From the NCBI GenBank assembly GCA_002725475.1, contig PBPH01000014.1, positions 1 to 5,006 on the forward strand: a DNA stretch of 5,006 bases, read 5' to 3'. The DNA is from Methanobacteriota archaeon. Its GTDB lineage: Archaea > Thermoplasmatota > Poseidoniia > Poseidoniales > Thalassarchaeaceae. The notes beneath the pieces are model-generated. The model searched no databases. It saw only the letters and a list, made by a program, of their open reading frames with translations, and was not told the DNA's origin. Position numbers and translations under genes: made by a program. Shown one piece after another: positions 1 through 5,006 of the stretch. Numbering within the stretch: position 1 is the stretch's first letter; each line of letters opens with the position of its first letter.

Positions 1-2
1 AT

Positions 3-2606
3 TATAAAACCGTCATCAATTTTAGAGATGGGATCCAGGTAGATACTGATGATCTGATCTCTAATAATGGTCTGGTCGGTATCGGAAGTACTATTCCCAG
101 ACAACAACTCGATGTTCGAGGTAATGTAATTGTTAGTGATGTAGCAGAATTTAATAATATTAAAGTTACTGGTGTCACTACATTCTTTAATGTTGTTAAT
201 GTTGCTAGTGGTTCATCAGTAGGTATAGGAACTACAGTTCCTGAGGAAGCATTCCAAGTTGGTGTTGGTACTACTGGAATGACTGTCAGTCTCGGTGGTA
301 TTGTTACAGCAACCAAATTTGTAGGAGATGGATCAGAATTAACGGGTATTCCTGCTTCAGTATGGGTTAACCCTGGTGCAGGTCAGACAATATATACTGC
401 CAAAACTGTTGGTATAGGAACAACTCTTACAAGAGATAATGCAGGATTTGGTGTAGGATACGAGATATACATGGATCCCGTAGCGGGTGTCGGTACATTT
501 GAAGGTATAGTAACAAAAAATATAACTGTAACTAACTCTACTGGAGCAGGTCAGGGTAATGTTAATGCTGATGTTGGTACATTCTCAACTGTAACTGCAA
601 CCACACAAATTACTGCTCCTACCTTCATTGGTACAGTTACTAATGCAGTTAGATCAGTCGTAGCAGCAGGTTTGACGGATAGTCCTGATGTTGCTGTTAA
701 TTATATTACGGGTGTTGGTGGAACATTTACGGGTATTACTAGCTTTACCACTCTTCAGGTTACTGGTGGGATTGTAGGTAGTAATGGAATTATTACTGCT
801 ACCACATTCAGTGGTACAGCAACAACAGCGAGCAATGCAGCAGTAGCATATGGAATTGCAGGTGATCCTGATATTCAAGTAGATAAATTAACTGTTAATG
901 GTTTAGCACCAACTATTCTTAAAGGTTCTGGTGTTAGCACTGTAGGTCAAGATTTATTGGTTGGTGAATTCTTAGGTGTAGGTGCTACAGTTTCTGCTGT
1001 TGGTGAAGCAGCAGGATTTATTGGTACTGTTAGAGTCCATGATGGTGATTTGGTTCTTGGTGGAAGTATATCTGTTGGTGGTAGTTTTGTAGGTAGTATT
1101 AATCTTGGTGGTAGTCAGGATATTAATGTATTGAATGTTGGTGCAGGATTATCTGTTGCTGGTATCACCACAATGACTGGTGATATAACTGGTGGTGGAA
1201 ACTTTAATATTACTGGTGATGTAACTGCTAATGAAGTAGCATCTACAGATAGTATTATTGCTGGTGGTGGTATTACATGTGGTGGTGGATTAGTAGTTGG
1301 ATCTGCTGTAACTGGTTCTCCAGTTATTGTTCAAAATGGTGGTGGATTGATCCTTGGTAGTGGTATTACAATGGTAGGAGCTCTTTCAGGAGTTACTACT
1401 ATTACTGCTAATGGTCAAATTTCAGGTGTTACTTCTATCTTTGGTAATGGTATTTGGCAAAATAGTGGAGAAATTAATGCAACAGAGGTAGATGTTGACT
1501 ACTTAGATGTTGCTGGTGTTGCTACAGTTGCAAATCTTACAGCAGATATATTTACAGCAACTGGTGGTCTTAATGTTAGTGGTGTAGGTACTATTAGCTC
1601 TGGTGTTATTGATATTAATGGTGCATCGGGTATTATATCTGCATCATCATTTATCTCTCAATCAGGAATTAATACATTTGCAAACATTAGAGTTACAAGT
1701 GGAACTGATACTAGGTTATTTGCTAAGTATATTGGAGTTAATACTGTATCACCTACAATTACTGAGGGTCTTGAGGTATATGAAGAGGCAACAGAGATAT
1801 TTGCACATGGTTCTAGTCAAGGTGTTGGTATAGGATCTACATCTGGTGATAGACAATCAGAGGCACAGTTCTATGTTGGATATGGTAGAAGTTCTATTGG
1901 CAACTCATTAACAGATACTGTATCAATATTTGAGTGTGGAAATATTGGTATTGGAACTACTGCTGTAGTTGGTGGTGGATCAGAACAAGTACAATTCTAT
2001 AGAGATGTAGGTTTCTTTGGTAATCATACTGGTATAGGTGGAACCACTGATTCAGGTATAGGTAGAACCAGTATTATTAGAGTTGGTTTTAATACTAGCA
2101 ATCCAGGTGGTGCTCTTGATATGAGAAATGCTGGTGGTGCTTTATGTCTACCAGTAATTACTACAGTTCCTTCTGGTGGTGTTAGTGCAGTACCTTATAG
2201 TGAAGGACCACATCAAGGAAATATGTGGTATGACGGTGCAACTGATAAACTTAGAATAGCAATGTCTCAAGGTAGTGCTATTGGTATTATAACTGAGAGT
2301 CTTGGAAGACCTAATGACTATCGTTATATAAGAGGATGGTATGGTCCTATTATAGATTCTGAAGCTACTAGGGATCTTGATTCTGATATTGTTCCAAGTC
2401 AACCAGCAGAGGAAGCAGTAGGATGGAATACTTCTAATGTTGTTTATAATATGAGTGTCAATCAATTCCAGTATAGAAGATCTGATTCTACATGGGCAAC
2501 TCAAGTATCTAGTGCTCAGACTGGAACTGAGCTAATTATAGATGGTACTACTGCTATATTAAATGTGGCAGGGATAGGATCCATTTCACTAGGAACATTA
2601 TCATAG
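3..2606 (+). CDS. Long repetitive tail-fibre-like virion structural protein (5' end outside window)
   Basis: The frame is open from base 3 to a TAG at 2604-2606, giving 867 visible residues. The ATG at 279 is internal, because 92 in-frame residues of the same style precede it. The protein is rich in Gly, Thr, Val, Ile, Ser and Ala with short beta-like repeats. VGIGST/VGIGTT-type motifs occur near residues 25-30, 73-78, 136-141, 608-613 and 648-653. The first continues as IPRQQLDVRGN, a phrase common in phage fibre proteins. Between them lie degenerate phrases such as VTATKFVGDGSELTGI (about 101-116) and IITATTFSGT. After about residue 700 the style changes: a GGALDM...ALCLP stretch (702-717) and GNMWYDG (739-745) resemble the end-of-stalk module of phage fibres. 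A non-repetitive tail follows to residue 867. I see no membrane segment and no S74 intramolecular chaperone signature. The likely role is an elongated trimeric fibre or baseplate-attached virion protein; the exact T4 counterpart is not identifiable. The next gene starts 10 bases downstream. Confidence 0.8.
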   Translation, partial: YKTVINFRDGIQVDTDDLISNNGLVGIGSTIPRQQLDVRGNVIVSDVAEFNNIKVTGVTTFFNVVNVASGSSVGIGTTVPEEAFQVGVGTTGMTVSLGGIVTATKFVGDGSELTGIPASVWVNPGAGQTIYTAKTVGIGTTLTRDNAGFGVGYEIYMDPVAGVGTFEGIVTKNITVTNSTGAGQGNVNADVGTFSTVTATTQITAPTFIGTVTNAVRSVVAAGLTDSPDVAVNYITGVGGTFTGITSFTTLQVTGGIVGSNGIITATTFSGTATTASNAAVAYGIAGDPDIQVDKLTVNGLAPTILKGSGVSTVGQDLLVGEFLGVGATVSAVGEAAGFIGTVRVHDGDLVLGGSISVGGSFVGSINLGGSQDINVLNVGAGLSVAGITTMTGDITGGGNFNITGDVTANEVASTDSIIAGGGITCGGGLVVGSAVTGSPVIVQNGGGLILGSGITMVGALSGVTTITANGQISGVTSIFGNGIWQNSGEINATEVDVDYLDVAGVATVANLTADIFTATGGLNVSGVGTISSGVIDINGASGIISASSFISQSGINTFANIRVTSGTDTRLFAKYIGVNTVSPTITEGLEVYEEATEIFAHGSSQGVGIGSTSGDRQSEAQFYVGYGRSSIGNSLTDTVSIFECGNIGIGTTAVVGGGSEQVQFYRDVGFFGNHTGIGGTTDSGIGRTSIIRVGFNTSNPGGALDMRNAGGALCLPVITTVPSGGVSAVPYSEGPHQGNMWYDGATDKLRIAMSQGSAIGIITESLGRPNDYRYIRGWYGPIIDSEATRDLDSDIVPSQPAEEAVGWNTSNVVYNMSVNQFQYRRSDSTWATQVSSAQTGTELIIDGTTAILNVAGIGSISLGTLS
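75..2060 (+). repeat. Degenerate fibre-shaft repeats within the first CDS
   Basis: This is a coding repeat field. VGIGTT-like hexapeptides are encoded at 75-92, 219-236, 408-425, 1824-1841 and 1944-1961, with a TGIGGTT variant around 2028-2048. Between about 430 and 1700 the repeat style shifts to short TG(D)I / VTANE / ITATTF phrases separated by Gly-rich turns, as expected of a beta-structured fibre shaft. The repeats are too divergent at DNA level to define a fixed unit length by eye. The motif clusters at both ends with a different shaft texture between them suggest at least two stalk segments. Confidence 0.55.
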
Positions 2607-2616
2607 GTAGTTAAGT

Positions 2617-4434
2617 ATGGCAGCACCTGATTGGTCGAATACCACCCAGAAGTTACTTAGAACTCAACAGATACCTAATAACAGTGAGATATCGTTTGGT
2701 GCTATTAGAGCAGCAATAGGAGATACCTCAAGATCTATTGGTGCATCAGAGTGGCATAGAGTCACTGATCTTGATGCTCCATATAATTTTCCTGCTAACC
2801 CTACAACATCTGTACCACATCTACCATATATGTTAGATGCTACGGAGAATGCACATATACCTACCAGTGGTGCTATATCTCCTAATGATATTAAAGATGT
2901 TATTAAAGAATATAAGATTGAACAGGATCCTAATAAAGAGGAGACGCAGTTTGATGTTGGTACTCTTACAGGACCAGACACACCAACTGCTAGTGTAAAT
3001 TGGAATTCAAATTTAAATAAGAATATTACCAAATATCTTAAGGTCAGAGGTAGGATAGTATCTCCTAATGTTGCTACTCCTGCTGTATCTATTGCTAGTT
3101 CAGCATCATCTAACCTTAACATATATGTTACTAATTCACCTTCAGGTGATGGTGTCATGGCAGCAGGTGGAGCAAAGGGTGTTTCATCTGGACAACCTGG
3201 TGGTAATGCTATCTCTATTACCAACCCATCTGCACCTGCTACTCGTGTAGTATATGTTGAATGTGAAGGTAGTGAGTCTAAGATATGGGCAGGTGGTGGA
3301 GGAGGATATGATGGTGTAGATGGTGTAGACGGAGTAGATGGTTCTGCACCAACGCAACCTGGATCTCCAGGTCAAGATGGATCTCCTGGATCTCCAGGTC
3401 AAAGTGGATCTCCTGGATCTCCAGGTGGTAATGGATCTGGTGGTTCTAGCGGTGGTAATGGTCAACCTGGATCTCCAGGATCACCTGGATCCTCTGGTCA
3501 GCAGAGATGGACAACATATAAATGGAGACGAGTAGCATCTACTTCATTTGTTCAACAAACTGTTACTAGTAGAACACAGAACTGTTATAGAATAAGAAAA
3601 TGGTGGAGTAGATATACAAGATGTGGACAGAATACTAGTTCATCACAGCAAACTGTTACTTCAACTCAGAGAGCTAATCAACAATACAGCACACAAAGTA
3701 GAGCATCCTGCTCAGGTGGAGGAGGAGGTTCAGGTGGATCTGGTGGATCAGGCGGTGGCGGTGGTTCAGGTGGATCTGGTGGTTCAGGTGGATCAGGCGG
3801 TGGAGGCGGCCAAGGTGGTGGCGGTGGATCAGGCGGTTCAGGTGGACAGGGAGGTGCAAATGGATATAAAGGATTTAAAGGTTTTGCTGGATCAGGTAGT
3901 GCAGGTAGAGGATGGAATAATAAGACAGGTGCATTGACATCATCTGGAGGAACACCTGGCACACCTGGAACTCCAGGTTTAGCAGGTACTCCTGGAACTC
4001 CAGGAACCCCTGGAGGCAGTGGAACTCCTGGAGGTAGTGGTACGCCAGGTCAACCTGGAACTCCTGGAACTGGAGGTGGTGGAGGTACTCCTGGTGGTGC
4101 TGGATCTCCTGGTGGAAGTGCCAGTTGTTCAGGAGGAACTCCTGGAACTCCTGGATCTCCTGGAACTCCTGGAGGTAGTGGATCAGGTGGAACACCAGGC
4201 GGTGACGGTACACCTGGATCTTCTGGAACTCCTGGTGGTGACGGAACACCTGGAACTCCAGGTGGTAATGGAGGAAGTGGTCAACCTGGAACTCCAGGTC
4301 AACCAGGTCAACCTGGCGTTGCTGGTGGTGACTGGGGTGCATCAAATCCTGGTGGTGGTGCTGCTGGTCGTGCTGTTGCAGGATCTAAATATACTGTCAT
4401 CCCTAATGGAGGTGACATTAGAATAATCTACTAA
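2617..4434 (+). CDS. Collagen-like, glycine-rich phage tail/adhesin protein
   Basis: This is a complete 605-residue protein from ATG 2617 to TAA 4432-4434. Architecture: residues 1-115 contain two copies of a motif, SEISFGAIRAAIG (23-35) and SGAISPNDIKDVIKEY (84-99); the I-S-x-x-x-I pattern is common near the start of phage tail proteins. Residues about 116-225 look beta-rich and end in ESKIWAGGGGG. A GVD-repeat linker (233-242) leads to collagen block 1 (249-294, 15 Gly-X-Y triplets). A basic insert follows (295-364), then a Gly/Ser block (365-416), collagen block 2 (445-501, 19 triplets), a Cys-containing break (502-506) and collagen block 3 (507-569, 21 triplets). The end, GDWGASNPGGGAAGRAV and onward, recalls the C-terminus of Gly-rich phage tail proteins. 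Cysteines are at 216, 323, 336, 365 and 504. There is no signal peptide or membrane segment. It is probably a trimeric virion fibre or host-binding tip; host target unknown. It lies between a fibre gene and a hydroxylase gene. The AGG in the upstream stop region is only a weak ribosome site. Confidence 0.85.
   Translation: MAAPDWSNTTQKLLRTQQIPNNSEISFGAIRAAIGDTSRSIGASEWHRVTDLDAPYNFPANPTTSVPHLPYMLDATENAHIPTSGAISPNDIKDVIKEYKIEQDPNKEETQFDVGTLTGPDTPTASVNWNSNLNKNITKYLKVRGRIVSPNVATPAVSIASSASSNLNIYVTNSPSGDGVMAAGGAKGVSSGQPGGNAISITNPSAPATRVVYVECEGSESKIWAGGGGGYDGVDGVDGVDGSAPTQPGSPGQDGSPGSPGQSGSPGSPGGNGSGGSSGGNGQPGSPGSPGSSGQQRWTTYKWRRVASTSFVQQTVTSRTQNCYRIRKWWSRYTRCGQNTSSSQQTVTSTQRANQQYSTQSRASCSGGGGGSGGSGGSGGGGGSGGSGGSGGSGGGGGQGGGGGSGGSGGQGGANGYKGFKGFAGSGSAGRGWNNKTGALTSSGGTPGTPGTPGLAGTPGTPGTPGGSGTPGGSGTPGQPGTPGTGGGGGTPGGAGSPGGSASCSGGTPGTPGSPGTPGGSGSGGTPGGDGTPGSSGTPGGDGTPGTPGGNGGSGQPGTPGQPGQPGVAGGDWGASNPGGGAAGRAVAGSKYTVIPNGGDIRIIY
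3361..3498 (+). repeat. Collagen-like block 1 with a 27-bp tandem unit
   Basis: Encodes 15 perfect Gly-X-Y triplets plus a closing Gly (residues 249-294). The core is a near-perfect 27-bp unit encoding GSPGSPGQS/GSPGSPGGN at 3379-3405 and 3406-3432. A partial copy precedes it (3361-3378) and a diverged copy follows (3433-3459). Eight triplets have Pro in position Y (GSP or GQP) and none in position X. The near-identity of adjacent units suggests recent expansion by slippage or unequal recombination. Confidence 0.85.
3499..3708 (+). other. Basic, acid-free insert interrupting the collagen-like region
   Basis: Residues 295-364 of the collagen-like protein break the Gly-rich pattern completely. 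The segment has about 12 Arg/Lys, no Asp or Glu, and several aromatics (W298, W303, W329, W330 and five Tyr/Phe), with cysteines at 323 and 336. The hexapeptide QQTVTS occurs twice (313-318 and 344-349), which suggests an internal duplication. It is flanked by collagen block 1 and by the Gly/Ser block. It could be a small folded knob, a binding loop, or a nucleation or cross-linking site. I do not recognise a domain. Confidence 0.6.
3709..3864 (+). repeat. Polyglycine/serine block (possible polyglycine-II region)
   Basis: Residues about 365-416 begin with Cys-Ser and are then almost only Gly and Ser with two Gln, in GGS/GGGGS patterns. Such composition is compatible with polyglycine-II helices as known in T4-family gp38-type adhesins; that structural reading is inference. 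GGC codons are concentrated here while GGT and GGA dominate elsewhere in the gene. The block ends in a GYKGFKGF phrase at about 416-423, followed by a short non-repetitive linker to residue 444. Confidence 0.7.
3949..4323 (+). repeat. Collagen-like blocks 2 and 3, GTP-dominated
   Basis: Two uninterrupted Gly-X-Y runs: residues 445-501 (19 triplets, one being GGG) and 507-569 (21 triplets), separated by Ala-Ser-Cys-Ser-Gly at 502-506. GTP is the commonest triplet, with GSP, GQP, GGS and GGD as alternatives. Pro occupies Y in 12 and 13 triplets respectively and never X. At DNA level the units are variations of a 9-base Gly-Thr-Pro element with frequent synonymous changes, so this block looks older or more shuffled than block 1. 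Confidence 0.85.
4408..4415 (+). promoter_or_regulatory. Shine-Dalgarno-like GGAGGTGA, far upstream of the dioxygenase start
   Basis: A strong purine-rich GGAGGTGA lies inside the end of the collagen-like gene, where it encodes part of Asn-Gly-Gly-Asp. It is 23 bases before the dioxygenase ATG, too far for ordinary direct use. No better ribosome site lies in the immediate upstream sequence. The 4-base intergenic gap makes translational coupling the simpler explanation. It may just be a by-product of Gly codons. Confidence 0.2.
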
Positions 4435-4438
4435 CTGT

Positions 4439-5006
4439 ATGTCATATTATCCTTTGTTACCTCATCCTACATTTGATGAGACTGATTTTGCTACTTGGGA
4501 AGATGGTTTTACTAATCAAGAATGTAATGAAATCATTCGTCTTGGTGAATCGTTGTCTGCTAAAGACTCTACAGTAGGTAGTAATAATAAGAGTCAAAAA
4601 TGTGATGGAAATATTCGTAAATCATTGAACTCTTGGTTGACATTAAATGATGAGACAGAATGGGTGTATGCTAAATTAGGTAATATTTGTAGATGTTTAA
4701 ATGGTATGAATTGGAGATTTGATATAAGTGGGTTCAGTGAAGATTTACAATATACAAGATATAATGATGATAATTCATTTTATGGTTGGCATATAGATAA
4801 CGGATTGACTGGATCTGAGCACCCTCAAAGAAAGTTAAGTGTTACTCTACAATTATCTGAACCAAGTGAATATGAAGGAGGAGAGTTTCAGATACATGCT
4901 AGTAAATTAAATGTTCTACCTAAAAAGAAAGGATTACTCATAGCATTTCCTAGCTATTCTTTACATCAAGTTACACCAGTTACAAAAGGTATTAGAAGGA
5001 GTCTAG
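4439..5006 (+). CDS. 2OG-Fe(II) dioxygenase, PKHD/prolyl-4-hydroxylase-like (3' end outside window)
   Basis: The frame opens at ATG 4439, four bases after the previous stop. An in-frame TAA at 4424-4426 rules out a longer ATG-started form. 189 residues are visible and the window edge truncates the end. The family uses Fe(II), O2 and 2-oxoglutarate to hydroxylate a substrate and releases succinate and CO2. The double-stranded beta-helix signature is intact: FYGWHIDNG gives metal ligands H118 and D120; RKLSVTLQLS (131-140) and YEGGEF (145-150) are typical core strands; LHQVTPVTKGIRRSL gives distal ligand H176 and the 2-oxoglutarate-binding R186, ten residues later. The N-terminal part (FTNQECNEIIRLGESL) also fits PKHD-type phage proteins. 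Probably only a short C-terminal strand, perhaps 10-25 residues, is missing. Such genes are frequent in cyanophage-type myoviruses, usually with unknown substrate. Here the neighbouring collagen-like protein is an obvious candidate substrate. Iron-limitation PiuC-like roles or other protein targets remain possible. Confidence 0.92.
   Translation, partial: MSYYPLLPHPTFDETDFATWEDGFTNQECNEIIRLGESLSAKDSTVGSNNKSQKCDGNIRKSLNSWLTLNDETEWVYAKLGNICRCLNGMNWRFDISGFSEDLQYTRYNDDNSFYGWHIDNGLTGSEHPQRKLSVTLQLSEPSEYEGGEFQIHASKLNVLPKKKGLLIAFPSYSLHQVTPVTKGIRRSL

Noticed and set aside
279..281. ATG as the start of the fibre gene
   Set aside because: The same frame is open back to base 3 and encodes fibre motifs (VGIGST, LDVRGN, VGIGTT), so the true start lies outside the window.
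2664..3224. 186-codon open frame on the - strand opposite the collagen-like gene
   Set aside because: Fully antisense to a well-supported CDS, with no recognisable motif; it arises from the codon bias of the + strand gene.
3517..3524. TATAAATG, resembling the T4 late promoter TATAAATA
   Set aside because: It lies inside the collagen-like CDS, mismatches the final base and has no gene start suitably placed downstream.
3678..3962. Proline-rich open frame on the - strand
   Set aside because: It is the complement of Gly-rich GGN codons, which read as CCN proline codons. It is a repeat artefact.
3361..4323. Regularly spaced repeats as a possible CRISPR array
   Set aside because: The repeats are in-frame coding Gly-X-Y triplets without unique spacers or conserved palindromic repeats.
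4019..4426. Leu/Val/Glu-rich + strand open frame overlapping collagen blocks 2 and 3
   Set aside because: It is a frame-shifted reading of the 9-base Gly-X-Pro repeat, with periodic composition and no independent start context.
4435..4438. Possible terminator or promoter between the collagen-like and dioxygenase genes
   Set aside because: The gap is only 4 bases, with no visible hairpin or T-tract; co-transcription is simpler.

Overview
The window reads as part of the tail or adhesin module of a low-GC tailed phage genome. The best fit is a marine T4-like myovirus of the cyanophage type. That assignment is inferred from protein style and gene mix, because no marker gene such as terminase or major capsid is present. 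All three genes lie on the + strand and are packed tightly, with gaps of 10 and 4 bases. I see no tRNA, CRISPR array, insertion sequence, terminator or convincing promoter.

Layout: (1) Bases 3-2606 are the 3' part of a long, repetitive, Gly/Thr/Val-rich fibre-type virion protein. It is open through the left edge; 867 residues are visible. It carries recurring VGIGTT-type motifs and ends in a non-repetitive C-terminal region. (2) Bases 2617-4434 encode a complete 605-residue protein. A phage-tail-like N-terminus leads into a collagen-like block, a strongly basic acid-free insert, a polyglycine/serine block, two further collagen-like blocks and a short C-terminal cap. (3) Bases 4439-5006 are the 5' part of a 2-oxoglutarate/Fe(II) dioxygenase of the prolyl-hydroxylase-like (PKHD) type. 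189 residues are visible and all the expected catalytic residues are present.

The main observation is the pairing of genes 2 and 3. The collagen-like protein has 55 Gly-X-Y triplets in three uninterrupted runs. 33 of them carry proline, always in the Y position and never in X. Y-position proline is what collagen prolyl 4-hydroxylases modify, and the next gene, 4 bases downstream, encodes a hydroxylase-type dioxygenase. A working hypothesis is a self-contained phage system that makes and hydroxylates its own collagen-like fibre or adhesin. The enzyme family is clear from the sequence; its substrate is inference.
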